Assembly (NCBI GenBank): GCA_019239975.1
Contig: JAFAZE010000045.1
Location: 1-58,023, forward strand
DNA from: Streptosporangiaceae bacterium
Lineage (GTDB): Bacteria; Actinomycetota; Actinomycetes; Streptosporangiales; Streptosporangiaceae
DNA length: 58,023 nucleotides
Direction of reading: 5' to 3'
Below are positions 32,977 through 41,878 of this stretch, one piece after another. The translations under genes were made by a program, and so were the position numbers. The notes below the pieces were generated by a model. That model saw only the letters and a list, made by a program, of their open reading frames with translations. It had not been told where the DNA came from and made no database searches. How positions within the stretch are numbered: position 1 is the first letter of the stretch; each line of letters starts with the position of its first letter.

Positions 32977-34485
32977 ATGACCAACCTGGCCGAGATAGTG
33001 CGCGAAGCGCAGGCGGCTCACGGCGGGCGGGCCGCCATCCGGCAGGGCGACCGGGTTCTGACGTACGACGACCTGGCCCGCGCCGTCGGCCAGATCGCCT
33101 CGTTCCTGCGCGACGAGGGCATCACCCCAGGCGACCGGGTGGCCGTGATGCTGCCGAACGTGCCCGCGTTCCCCGTCACCTTCTACGGCGCGCTCGCGGC
33201 CGGCGCCGTGGTCGTGCCGATGAACCCGCTGCTCAAGGAGCGCGAGGTTGCCCACTACCTGGCCGACTCGGGTGCCGAGCTGATCTTCGCCTGGGAGACG
33301 GCGGCGGACGAGGCGGCGAAGGGAGCCGCGGACACCGGCGCGCGGGTGGTCCAGGTCACCGAACCGGACGCGGCGCCGCTAATCGCCGGCCGCGAGCCGA
33401 TCACCCGGTGGGCGGAGAAAGAGGACGGCGACGACGCGGTGATTCTGTACACGTCCGGGACGACCGGCCGCCCGAAGGGCGCGCAGCTCAGCCACGGCGG
33501 GCTGCGCCGCAACGCGGAGGTGACCGCCCGCTCGCTGATAACCATCGGCCCCGCCGACGTGATCATGGGCTGCCTGCCGCTGTTTCACTGCTTCGGCCTG
33601 ACCTGCGGCCTGAACGCCGCCGTCCTCACCGGCGCGAGCCTGGACCTCCTCCCCCGGTTCGATCCGGGCGCGGCGCTCGAGATGATCGGCCGCGACAGGG
33701 TGACGGTCTTCGAGGGCGTGCCGACGATGTACGCCGCGATGCTGCACCACCCGGCGCGGGAGGCCGCCGACACCTCGTCGCTGCGGGTGTGCGTCTCCGG
33801 CGGCGCCGCGATGCCCGCCGAGGTGCTGCGCGGATTCGAGGAGGCGTTCCGCTGCGTGATCCTGGAGGGCTACGGGCTTTCGGAGACGTCGCCGGTCGCA
33901 TCGTTCAACCACCCGGACGCCGAGCGCAAGCCGGGCTCGATCGGCACGCCGATCGAGGGCGTCGAGATGCGGGTGGTCGACGCCGACGGGAACGACGTGC
34001 CGCCCGGGGAGATCGGCGAGATCGCGATCCGCGGGCACAACGTGATGAAGGGCTACTGGCGGAAGCCGGAGGCCACCGCCGCGGCGATTCCCGACGGCTG
34101 GTTCCGCACCGGTGACCTGGCAAGGACCGACGACGACGGCTACTTCTTCATCGTCGACAGGAAGAAGGAGATGATCATCCGCGGCGGCTACAACGTGTAC
34201 CCGCGGGAGATCGAGGAGGCGCTCTACGAGCACCCGTGCGTCGCGGAGGTCGCGGTGGTCGGCATCCCGCACGACTCGCTGGGCGAGGAGGTCGGCGCGG
34301 CCGTCGCGCTCAAGCCCGGCAGCAGCGCCACGCCGGACGAGCTCAGGGCGTTCGCCAGGGACCGCGTCGCCGCGTACAAGTACCCGCGGCAGGTCTGGCT
34401 CGTCGACCAGCTGCCGAAGGGGCCGACCGGCAAGATCCTGCGCCGCGAGGTGCGGCCTCCCGCGCCGTCGCAGGACAGCCAGTGA
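32977..34485 (+). CDS. long-chain fatty-acid--CoA ligase
   Basis: 502 aa. ANL-superfamily adenylating enzyme making acyl-CoA from fatty acid, ATP and CoA. A3 P-loop YTSGTTGRPKG at 158-168, A5 GYGLSETSP, A7 WFRTGDLA, A8 DRKKEMIIRGGYNVYPREIEE and A10 PKGPTGKILRR with the catalytic Lys. ATG 32977 follows AAAGGAG. Its stop overlaps the next gene's GTG start (GTGA), so acyl-CoA synthesis is coupled to the polyester synthase. It probably supplies hydroxyacyl or acyl-CoA precursors. Confidence 0.93.
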   Translation: MTNLAEIVREAQAAHGGRAAIRQGDRVLTYDDLARAVGQIASFLRDEGITPGDRVAVMLPNVPAFPVTFYGALAAGAVVVPMNPLLKEREVAHYLADSGAELIFAWETAADEAAKGAADTGARVVQVTEPDAAPLIAGREPITRWAEKEDGDDAVILYTSGTTGRPKGAQLSHGGLRRNAEVTARSLITIGPADVIMGCLPLFHCFGLTCGLNAAVLTGASLDLLPRFDPGAALEMIGRDRVTVFEGVPTMYAAMLHHPAREAADTSSLRVCVSGGAAMPAEVLRGFEEAFRCVILEGYGLSETSPVASFNHPDAERKPGSIGTPIEGVEMRVVDADGNDVPPGEIGEIAIRGHNVMKGYWRKPEATAAAIPDGWFRTGDLARTDDDGYFFIVDRKKEMIIRGGYNVYPREIEEALYEHPCVAEVAVVGIPHDSLGEEVGAAVALKPGSSATPDELRAFARDRVAAYKYPRQVWLVDQLPKGPTGKILRREVRPPAPSQDSQ

Positions 34486-36227
34486 CCAGCGACCAGGCAG
34501 GCCGCCGGGCCGAGAACCTCGACGACGCGGCCGAGACCGCGGCGTCCCTGGACCTGCTGCTGTCCGACGCGGCGCTGGGGATGCTGCGCCGGTTCCGGCC
34601 GGACAGTTCCCTGCTGCGGTTCGGCTGGAACCTCGCCCGCCAGCCCGGGAGGGTGGCGCGGCGCGCCGGGCGGTTCGCCACGGATCTCGGCAGTATCGCC
34701 GCCGGCCGCTCGTCCATCGCTCCCTCCCCGCGCGACCGCCGGTTCGCCGACGAGGCGTGGACGGGCAACCCGCTCCTGCGGCGGATCGTCCAGGGGTATG
34801 TGGCTGGCGGGGCGTTCGCCGAAGCGCTGCTGGCCGACGCCGGCTTGGATTGGAGGGATACGGAACGGAGCGGGTTTCTCCTTCGCAACATCGTCGATGC
34901 CCTGGCGCCGAGCAACAACCCGCTGCTCAGTCCCCTGGCATGGAAGGCGCTGATCGACACCGGCGGGCTCAGCGCGGTGCGCGGCCTCCGTGCGCTCGCG
35001 TCGGACCTGGCCACATCCCCGCGGATTCCGGCGATGGTGGCGCCCGACGCGTTCGAGGTCGGCCGCGACCTCGCGGTCTCGCCCGGCGCCGTGGTGCGGC
35101 GGACCGAGATCTGCGAGCTGATCCAGTACGAACCCGTCACGTCACAGGTGCACCGGTTCCCGCTCGTGATCGTGCCGCCGATGATCAACAAGTTCTACGT
35201 CACCGACCTGGCGCCGGGCCGCAGCATGGTCGAGTATCTGGTCTCGCAGGGCCACCAGGTGTTCGCCATCTCCTGGCGTAACCCGGACGCCAGGCACCGG
35301 GACTGGGACCTGAACGCGTACGGGCGCGCCATGGCCGAGTCGCTGGACGCGGCGAGAACCATCTGCGGAGCGGAAAAGGCCAGCATCTGCTCGCTGTGCT
35401 CGGGCGGCATCCTGTCCTCGATGGTGGCCGCGCACCTGGCCGCGACCGGTCAGCAGGACCAGATCGCGTCGCTGTACCTCGGGGTCACGGTGCTGGACCA
35501 GGCCACCGACGGCACCGGGGCCGGCACCGCGGCGGCGCTGGCCGACGACCGCACCGCGGCGCTGGCCGTCGCCGCCTCACGCGCCCGTGGCTACCTCGAC
35601 GGCCGTACCCTCGCCGAGGTGTTCGCCTGGCTGCGGCCGAACGACCTGATCTGGAACTACTGGGTCAACAACTACCTGCAGGGCAAGACGCCGCCGCCGT
35701 TCGACATCCTCTACTGGAACGCCGACACGACCCGGATGCCGGCCGCGCTGCACCGGGATTTCATCGACATCGCCATGAACAGGGCGCTGGCCAAGCCCGA
35801 CGCGGCGGCGATGCTCGGCTCTCCGGTCGACCTGTCCAGGGTCACCGTGGACGCGTACGTGGTCGCCGGAATCGCGGATCACCTCTGCCCGTGGCAGTCG
35901 TGCTACCGGAGCACCCAGCTGCTCGGCGGGGATGTCCGGTTCGTCCTGTCAACCAGCGGGCATATCGCCTCTATGATCAACCCGCCGGACAACCCGAAGG
36001 CGAGGTTCCAGGTGGCGCCCGGCGGGGACGCCGCCGGCGCCCGGCATCCGGCCGGCCCGCGCGACTGGCTGCGGGCCGCGCAGACCGTGTCCGGAAGCTG
36101 GTGGCCCGACTATTCGGCGTGGCTCGCCGAGCGCAGCGGCGGGCAGCGGGACCGCAGGGGCAGGCTCGGCCGCAAGGAATTTCAGCCCATGGAGCCCGCT
36201 CCCGGCCTGTACGTACTGGACCGATAG
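34482..36227 (+). CDS. phaC: poly(3-hydroxyalkanoate) synthase, PhaC-like
   Basis: 581 aa. Alpha/beta-hydrolase-fold synthase polymerising hydroxyacyl-CoA into granule polyester. The nucleophile elbow reads SLCSGG, with Cys306 in place of the lipase serine as in all PhaC enzymes. Asp466 (GIADHLCPW) and His494 (STSGHIASMINPP) complete the triad, and the family segment PPMINKFYVTDLAPGRSMVEY and ISWRNPD are present. Length and lack of a PhaE/PhaR partner fit class I/II. GTG 34482 overlaps the ligase stop. The gene for a depolymerase follows after five bases. Confidence 0.92.
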   Translation: MTSDQAGRRAENLDDAAETAASLDLLLSDAALGMLRRFRPDSSLLRFGWNLARQPGRVARRAGRFATDLGSIAAGRSSIAPSPRDRRFADEAWTGNPLLRRIVQGYVAGGAFAEALLADAGLDWRDTERSGFLLRNIVDALAPSNNPLLSPLAWKALIDTGGLSAVRGLRALASDLATSPRIPAMVAPDAFEVGRDLAVSPGAVVRRTEICELIQYEPVTSQVHRFPLVIVPPMINKFYVTDLAPGRSMVEYLVSQGHQVFAISWRNPDARHRDWDLNAYGRAMAESLDAARTICGAEKASICSLCSGGILSSMVAAHLAATGQQDQIASLYLGVTVLDQATDGTGAGTAAALADDRTAALAVAASRARGYLDGRTLAEVFAWLRPNDLIWNYWVNNYLQGKTPPPFDILYWNADTTRMPAALHRDFIDIAMNRALAKPDAAAMLGSPVDLSRVTVDAYVVAGIADHLCPWQSCYRSTQLLGGDVRFVLSTSGHIASMINPPDNPKARFQVAPGGDAAGARHPAGPRDWLRAAQTVSGSWWPDYSAWLAERSGGQRDRRGRLGRKEFQPMEPAPGLYVLDR

Positions 36228-36232
36228 CAGCG

Positions 36233-37078
36233 ATGCCGATCCGCTTCCGGAGATCTGCGGTGCCGCAGACCACGCGCAGCATCGTCGTCGACGGCCAGCC
36301 GCTGCGTGTCGCCATCCGCCCGGGCAGCGCCCGCCGCGTTCCGCTGCTGCTTATCAACGGCATCGGCGCCAGCCTGGAGCTGCTGCAGCCGTTCGTCGAC
36401 GAACTCCCGGCGTCCCTCGAGGTCATCAGGTTCGACGTTCCCGGGGTTGGCGGATCGCCGCTGCCGGCCCGGCCGTACCGTTTCACCGGCCTGTGCCGGC
36501 TGATCGCGCGGATGCTGTCCGAGCTCGGCTACGAGCAGGCCGACGTGCTCGGCATCTCCTGGGGCGGCGGCGTCGCCCAGCATTTCGCCGCGTTCCAGCG
36601 AAGCCACTGCCGGCGCCTGGTGCTGGTCAGCACCGCGACCGGCGCGCTGATGGTGCCGGCCAGGCCGAGTGTGCTGGTGCACATGCTGACGCCGCGGCGC
36701 TACTTCGACCCCGAGTACCTGCGCACGGTCGCCCCCGTCCTGTACGGCGGCTCGGCGCGCGTCGAGCCGGACCAGGTCAGCGGGCTCATGCACGACGGGA
36801 ACCGGGTCGGCCCGGCACAGGGATACGTCTACCAGCTCGCCGCGGGCGCCGGCTGGACGAGCCTGCCGTTCCTGCCGCTGCTCCGCCAGCGCACGCTCAT
36901 CCTGTCCGGCGACGACGACCCCATCATCCCGCTCGCGAACCCCCGGCTGATGCGCGCGCTGATCCACCGTTCGGAGCTGCACGTGTACCACGGCGGGCAC
37001 CTGGGGCTGGTCACGGAGGCCGCCGAGCTCGCGCCGGTGGTGGACCGCTTCCTGGCGGATGGCGGCGCGGGAGGATGA
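36233..37078 (+). CDS. phaZ: alpha/beta hydrolase, intracellular PHA depolymerase-like (PhaZ)
   Basis: 281 aa. The sequence LLLINGIGASLELLQPFVDEL, the elbow GISWGGG (Ser109), the Asp in LSGDDDPIIP and the His in YHGGHLGLV resemble the medium-chain-length PHA depolymerases encoded beside phaC in Pseudomonas. It would release hydroxyacids from stored polyester. It starts five bases after phaC, and 50 bases separate it from the acyl-CoA dehydrogenase gene, so one operon is likely. Other serine hydrolase activities are possible; context is the main argument. Confidence 0.85.
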   Translation: MPIRFRRSAVPQTTRSIVVDGQPLRVAIRPGSARRVPLLLINGIGASLELLQPFVDELPASLEVIRFDVPGVGGSPLPARPYRFTGLCRLIARMLSELGYEQADVLGISWGGGVAQHFAAFQRSHCRRLVLVSTATGALMVPARPSVLVHMLTPRRYFDPEYLRTVAPVLYGGSARVEPDQVSGLMHDGNRVGPAQGYVYQLAAGAGWTSLPFLPLLRQRTLILSGDDDPIIPLANPRLMRALIHRSELHVYHGGHLGLVTEAAELAPVVDRFLADGGAGG

Positions 37079-37128
37079 CTCGGCAGGGTGGCCGCTCAGC
37101 AGGCACCGATCTTAGTTAGGAGGCTCCG

Positions 37129-38304
37129 ATGATGCAGCCCGGCGACGGCGACTTCTACGGGATCGAGCACCTGCTCGACGACGCGGGACGTGACGCGGTG
37201 CAGCGCACCAGGGAGTTCATGACCAAGGAGATCGAGCCGGTGATCAACCGGCTGTGGACGCGCGAGGAGTTCCCCTACGACCTCATCCCGGGCTTCGCCC
37301 GGCTCGGCGTCGCCGGCACGGCTTACGAGGGCTACGGCTGCCCGGGCGGCGGCCCGCTGCTGGACGGGATCCTCGCGATGGAGCTGGCCAGGGTCGACCC
37401 GTCCATCTCGACGTTCATGGGCGTGCACGGCGGGCTGGCGATGGGATCCATCTACCTGTGCGGGTCGGAGGAGCAGAAGCGGCGCTGGCTGCCCGAGATG
37501 GCGCGGATGGAGAAGATCGGCGCGTTCGGCCTCACCGAGCCCGAGGTCGGCTCCGGCGCGGCGGGCGGCCTCACCACCACCGCGCGCCGCGACGGCGAGG
37601 AATGGGTCCTCGACGGCCAGAAGAAGTGGATAGGGAACGCGACCTTCGCCGACTACATCGTCATCTGGGCACGCGACGTCGGGGACGGGCAGGTGAAGGG
37701 CTTCGTCGTCGAGCGGGAGACACCGGGCCTGTCCACCACCAAGATGCGCGACAAGATCGCGCTGCGGGTGGTGCAGAACGCCTACATCACCCTGGACGGG
37801 GTCCGGGTCCCCGAGTCCAGCCGGCTGCAGAAGGCGGCCTCGTTCCGGCAGACCGCCGCGGTGCTGCGGCTTACCAGGGCGGGCGTCGCCTGGCAGGCGG
37901 TCGGCTGCGCGCGCGGCGCGTACGAGCACGCCCTCGCCTACGCGAAGGAACGGCATCAGTTCGGCAAGCCGATCGCCGGCTTCCAGCTCGTGCAGGACCT
38001 GCTGGTCCGGATGCTGGCGAACGTGACCGCCTCGGCGTGCCTGTGCGCCAGGCTCGCCCAGCTCCAGGCCGCGGGCACCGCGGGCGACGAGCATTCGGCG
38101 CTGGCCAAGGCGTTCTGCACGGTTCGCATGCGCGAGACCGTCGGCTACGCCCGCGAGCTGCTCGGCGGCAACGGCATCCTGCTCGAGCACCAGGTCGGCC
38201 GCTTCGTCGCCGACTCCGAGGCCATCTACTCCTACGAGGGCACCCGCGAGATCAACACCCTCGTCGTCGGCCGCGCCATCACCGGCCTCAGCGCCTTCCT
38301 CTGA
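37129..38304 (+). CDS. acyl-CoA dehydrogenase (glutaryl-CoA dehydrogenase-like)
   Basis: 391 aa. FAD-dependent alpha,beta-dehydrogenation of acyl-CoA. Flavin and substrate motifs GAFGLTEPEVGSGAAG, then QKKWIGNATFADYIVIWAR, and the C-terminal AIYSYEGTREINTLVVGRAITG. The catalytic base is Glu370 in YEGT, the same position and context as glutaryl-CoA dehydrogenase. ATG 37129 follows TAGGAGG. Being last in the ligase-phaC-phaZ operon it may feed or drain the hydroxyacyl-CoA pool through beta-oxidation. The specific acyl chain is not determined. Confidence 0.92.
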   Translation: MMQPGDGDFYGIEHLLDDAGRDAVQRTREFMTKEIEPVINRLWTREEFPYDLIPGFARLGVAGTAYEGYGCPGGGPLLDGILAMELARVDPSISTFMGVHGGLAMGSIYLCGSEEQKRRWLPEMARMEKIGAFGLTEPEVGSGAAGGLTTTARRDGEEWVLDGQKKWIGNATFADYIVIWARDVGDGQVKGFVVERETPGLSTTKMRDKIALRVVQNAYITLDGVRVPESSRLQKAASFRQTAAVLRLTRAGVAWQAVGCARGAYEHALAYAKERHQFGKPIAGFQLVQDLLVRMLANVTASACLCARLAQLQAAGTAGDEHSALAKAFCTVRMRETVGYARELLGGNGILLEHQVGRFVADSEAIYSYEGTREINTLVVGRAITGLSAFL

Positions 38305-38311
38305 CCCCACC

Positions 38312-38370
38312 GACGGGGCCAAATGCGCCAGCGGCCCCGTCAGACGGGGCCGGGTACGCCAACGGCCCCG
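38312..38370 (+). terminator. tandem GC-rich terminator hairpins
   Basis: Two stem-loops after the acyl-CoA dehydrogenase stop: GACGGGGCC (38312-38320) with GGCCCCGTC (38333-38341), then CGGGGCC (38345-38351) with GGCCCCG (38364-38370). The two stems share the same arm sequence and could also pair with each other. There is no U-tract. Confidence 0.65.
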
Positions 38371-38432
38371 CGACCGCGCGGGCACGGTCATGGGCAGAGC
38401 TGTCCTCGAAGGACTCGCCTTCAGCCCGCCGG

Positions 38433-38456
38433 GAGATAGTCATCACGTACTATCTC
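38433..38456 (+). promoter_or_regulatory. perfect palindromic operator upstream of MMPL gene
   Basis: GAGATAGT and ACTATCTC, 8-bp perfect arms with an 8-bp centre, 131 bases before the MMPL start. The size fits a PadR, TetR or MarR dimer, but no such regulator is adjacent. Confidence 0.6.
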
Positions 38457-38586
38457 GATTCGGTTAAAGGGCTAGCCGCGATGCGCGGACACGTGAAATC
38501 CTGTTCGCGGTGTCCGATGAGCGGCGGCGCGCGGGATCGTCTTACCTCACGGACATGGCTGGCACGGGGACGGGAGGACCAAGGCC

Positions 38587-40695
38587 GTGAGCAAGGTAAG
38601 AGCGATCGTGGGTGTGCCGGCGGGACACCGGACCAAATGGCTTGTGCTGGTGTTCTGGCTGATCGTGGTGGCGGCCGCCGGGCCGCTGTCCGGAAAGCTG
38701 ACCGGCGCGGAGAAGAACGACTCCCAGTCGTGGCTGCCGCCCAGGGCGGAGTCCACCCAGGTGCTTGTCCTCCGGTCGCAGTTCGTGTCGCCCAACACGT
38801 ATCCGGCCGTGGTGGTCTATGACCGGCCGGGCGGGCTGACCGCGGCGGACAAGGCGAAGGCAGCCGACGACGCCCGCCGCTTCGCCGGCGTGCCCGGAGC
38901 TGTCCCAGGCCAGGTGGCCGGGCCGTTCGTCTCGCGGGACGGCACGGCGATCGAGACGATCGTCGCGGTCAACCTGGGGAGCAAGGGCTGGAGCGGCGCC
39001 GGGACCGCCGCCGACGCGCTGCGCGCCATCGCGCAGTCGAACGCGCAGGGGCTGACCGTTCACATCGCGGGCCCGCTCGGCTACGCGGCCGACTCCGGCA
39101 ACGCGTTCAAGGGCATCGACAGCACGCTGCTGTTCGCCGCGCTGGCGGTCGTCATCGTGCTGCTGCTGATCACCTACCGAAGCCCGGCGCTCTGGCTGCT
39201 GCCGGTGATCTCCGCGGGGGTGGCGCTGACCACCTCCCAGGCGCTGATCTACCTGCTGGCCAAGCACGGCCTGACCGTGAACGCGCAGAGCGCGGGCATC
39301 CTGGACGTGCTGGTGTTCGGCGCCGGCACCGACTACGCGCTGCTGCTGACCGCCAGGTACCGCGAGGAACTGCGGCGTCACGAGGACCGGCACGCGGCGA
39401 TGGCGGTGGCGCTGCGCCGCGCCGGGCCGGCGGTCATCGCCAGCGCCGGCACCGTGATCCTGAGCCTGCTGTGCCTGTCACTGGCCGAGCTGAACTCCAC
39501 CAAGAGCATGGGACCGGTGCTGGCGATCGGCGTCGCGGTCGCGCTGCTGGCGATGATGACGCTGCTCCCCGCGCTGCTGGTGATCACGGGACGCTGGGTG
39601 TTCTGGCCCGTCAAGCCGGCGTACGGGTCGGCGGAACCCACCAGCCGCGGGTTCTGGGCGCGGATCGGCCGCCGCATCGCGGTGCGCCCGCGGGCCGTCT
39701 GGATCACCACCGCGGTGGTTCTCGGCGCCATGTCCCTCGGGCTGATCGGGCTGAAGGCACATGGCCTGACGAACGCCCAGGGATTCCGCGGCCACCCCGA
39801 CTCGGTGGCCGGGCAGACCGTGCTCGACCAGCACTTCCCGGCCGGGGCGGGGGCGCCGGTCCAGGTGTTCGGCAACCCGGCGTCGGCCACGCAGCTCGCG
39901 ACCGCGTTCCGGTCGGTGCCCGGCGTCACCGCCGTGACGCCGCCGGTGCTCAGGGCCGGTCACGTCTACCTCGAGGGCACGCTGACCTCGGCTCCGGACA
40001 GCCAGGCCGCGTACGCGACGATCGACCGGGTGCGCGCGACCCTGCACGCGGTTCCCGGTGCCGGCGCGCTGGTCGGCGGGAACACCGCGATCAACCTGGA
40101 CGTCCAGCGGGCCGCGGCGCACGACCGGAACTTGATCATCCCGGTCGTTCTGGCCGTCGTGTTCGTCATCCTGGGCCTGCTGCTGCGCGCGCTCGTCGCG
40201 CCGGTCATGCTCATCGCGACCGTGGTGCTGTCGTTCGCGGCGGCCCTCGGGGTCAGCGCGCTGTTCTTCGACAACGTGTTCAACTTCGGCGGCGCCGACA
40301 CCTCGTTCCCGCTGTTTGTGTTCGTCTTCCTGGTCGCATTGGGCATCGACTACAACATCTTCCTGATGACCCGGGTGCGCGAGGAGACCCAGCGGCACGG
40401 TGCCCGCAACGGCGCCGTGATCGGCCTCGCCGCCACCGGCGGCGTGATCACGTCGGCCGGCGCGGTGCTGGCCGGGACGTTCGCGGTGCTCGGCACCCTT
40501 CCGGTCACGTTCCTGACCGAGATCGGCTTCGCCGTCGCGTTCGGCGTGCTGCTCGACACCCTCGTGGTCCGTTCGGTGCTGGTCACCGCGCTGAACCTGG
40601 ACCTGGGCCGGTGGGTCTGGTGGCCGAGCAGGCTCGCCCGCGAGCCCAGCCCGGAGGAGGAGCTCTCCGCCGACCTGCCGACCGTCGTCGGGTAA
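38587..40695 (+). CDS. MMPL-family RND transporter
   Basis: 702 aa, about 12 membrane helices in two MMPL repeats, each with a large extracytoplasmic loop after the first helix. Helix 4-5 signatures VFGAGTDYALLLTARYREEL and VALGIDYNIFLMTRVREET carry the Asp-Tyr pairs of the proton relay. Such proteins export lipids, siderophores or drugs. GTG 38587 follows GAGGACCAAGG at suitable distance. It is transcribed alone behind a palindrome. The substrate cannot be told; it is not next to lipid-synthesis genes, though the PHA operon precedes it. Confidence 0.92.
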   Translation: MSKVRAIVGVPAGHRTKWLVLVFWLIVVAAAGPLSGKLTGAEKNDSQSWLPPRAESTQVLVLRSQFVSPNTYPAVVVYDRPGGLTAADKAKAADDARRFAGVPGAVPGQVAGPFVSRDGTAIETIVAVNLGSKGWSGAGTAADALRAIAQSNAQGLTVHIAGPLGYAADSGNAFKGIDSTLLFAALAVVIVLLLITYRSPALWLLPVISAGVALTTSQALIYLLAKHGLTVNAQSAGILDVLVFGAGTDYALLLTARYREELRRHEDRHAAMAVALRRAGPAVIASAGTVILSLLCLSLAELNSTKSMGPVLAIGVAVALLAMMTLLPALLVITGRWVFWPVKPAYGSAEPTSRGFWARIGRRIAVRPRAVWITTAVVLGAMSLGLIGLKAHGLTNAQGFRGHPDSVAGQTVLDQHFPAGAGAPVQVFGNPASATQLATAFRSVPGVTAVTPPVLRAGHVYLEGTLTSAPDSQAAYATIDRVRATLHAVPGAGALVGGNTAINLDVQRAAAHDRNLIIPVVLAVVFVILGLLLRALVAPVMLIATVVLSFAAALGVSALFFDNVFNFGGADTSFPLFVFVFLVALGIDYNIFLMTRVREETQRHGARNGAVIGLAATGGVITSAGAVLAGTFAVLGTLPVTFLTEIGFAVAFGVLLDTLVVRSVLVTALNLDLGRWVWWPSRLAREPSPEEELSADLPTVVG

Positions 40696-41757
40696 GCGGG
40701 CCGGGACGGCCTGGCGTTTCGCGGCCGGACGGGACGGGTCTTCCCCGGGCCCGTCCGGCCGCTCCGGCGCCCCAGGCCGCACCGGCGCCTCCAGCCGCTC
40801 CGGCCGCCTCCGCCGGGCGCGCCGTGCGGAGATCATGGCCCGTGCGGGGATCACGATGAGCGCGACGCCCACGACGATGACCGCCGCGGCTTCGAACGTG
40901 CGGCCGGTGACCCGCTCGGCGAGCAGCCACCATCCCAGCAGCACGGCCACCACCGGGTTGATGAACGCGTAGGTCCCGGCGAGCTGCGCGGGCGCGTGGC
41001 GGATCAGCCATTCGTAGCTGCTGTACGCGAGCAGGCTCCCGAAGACGATCAGGTATGCCAGGGCCAGCATGGAGGCCGAAGCTAGCGAGCTGGCGCGGAT
41101 GCGGGCGAGCTCCCCGCTCGCCGCGCCGGCCACGCACAGCGCGGCGCCCGCGCAGACCAGCTGCATGCCGCTGCCGAGCAGCGGCTGCCCGGGATGCGGC
41201 GCCCGCTTGGCGTAGACCGACCCGCACCCCCAGCACAGCGCGCCGCCGAGCGCGACGGCCGCCGCCGGGAGGTTCGGCGCGCCGCCAGAGAACGGGTTGA
41301 CCAGGACGACCACCCCGGCCAGGCCGAGCACCAGGCCGGCCACGCCACGGCGGGTGGGGCGCTCATACCCTGCGGCGCTCGCCGCGATGATCATCCACAC
41401 CGGGATGGTGGCGAGCAGCAGCGCGGCCGTCCCGGCCGGAAGTTTCTGCTCGGCCCAGGCGGCACCGCCGGTACCGGCGCCCGCCATCGAAAGCCCGCAG
41501 ACCGCGCTCGCACGCCACTCGGCCAGGCCCGGGCGCCGCCATCCCGGAGCGGCGTGCCCGGCGTGCCGCCGGCGCTGCCATCAGCACCATCCGCAGATCA
41601 GCAGGCCCGCGACGCCGAACCGCACGCCGCTCATCGTCAGCGGGGGCAGTGCGCGCACGCCCACGCGCAGCGCGACATACGTCGAGCCCCACACCAGCCA
41701 GACGACGGCCAGCGCCGCGGCAACGCTGGCCCGGTGGCCCGGCATCCTCGCTTGCAC
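40696..41757 (-). pseudogene. EamA/DMT transporter interrupted by an in-frame TGA
   Basis: GTG 41757, with GGAGGAG eight bases upstream, opens a normal EamA N-terminus (PGHRASVAAALAVVWLVWGS, TYVALRVGVRALPPLTMSG). At 41581-41583 a TGA interrupts the same frame (GLLICGWC-stop-W), where a Trp codon would fit the family. Past the stop the frame continues with eight further helices (WAEQKLPAGTAALLLATIP through AAAVIVVGVALIVIPARA). The original stop also seems lost: the frame stays open antisense to the MMPL gene down to 39478. A restart at ATG 41487 could give a protein lacking helices 1-2. The end given here is where the MMPL gene ends. Confidence 0.72.
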
Positions 41758-41833
41758 AGCAGTTTCTCCTCCTGCCCGGCCGCGATCGCGGCTCACAATG
41801 GCAGGAGCTACCCGGTGCTCACGGCCTGAGTGC

Positions 41834-41872
41834 TGGCAGGACTGCCATATATGCCGCAGTTTCTGCCATACT
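41834..41872 (+). promoter_or_regulatory. AraC-type direct repeats and leaderless promoter
   Basis: CTGCCATA at 41842-41849 and 41863-41870, exactly 21 bp apart (two helical turns), plus an inverted TGGCAG at 41834-41839. The second copy overlaps a CATACT -10 (41867-41872) seven bases before GTG 41879, suggesting a leaderless transcript under autoregulation. Confidence 0.65.
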
Positions 41873-41878
41873 GAGACA

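Noticed and set aside
39478..40695. Continuation of the EamA reading frame antisense to the MMPL gene
   Set aside because: Charged low-complexity sequence opposite a clear transporter; treated as run-through after stop loss, not a protein domain.
41581..41583. TGA in EamA as a selenocysteine codon
   Set aside because: DMT transporters are not selenoproteins, the family has Trp there, and no SECIS-like structure was seen.
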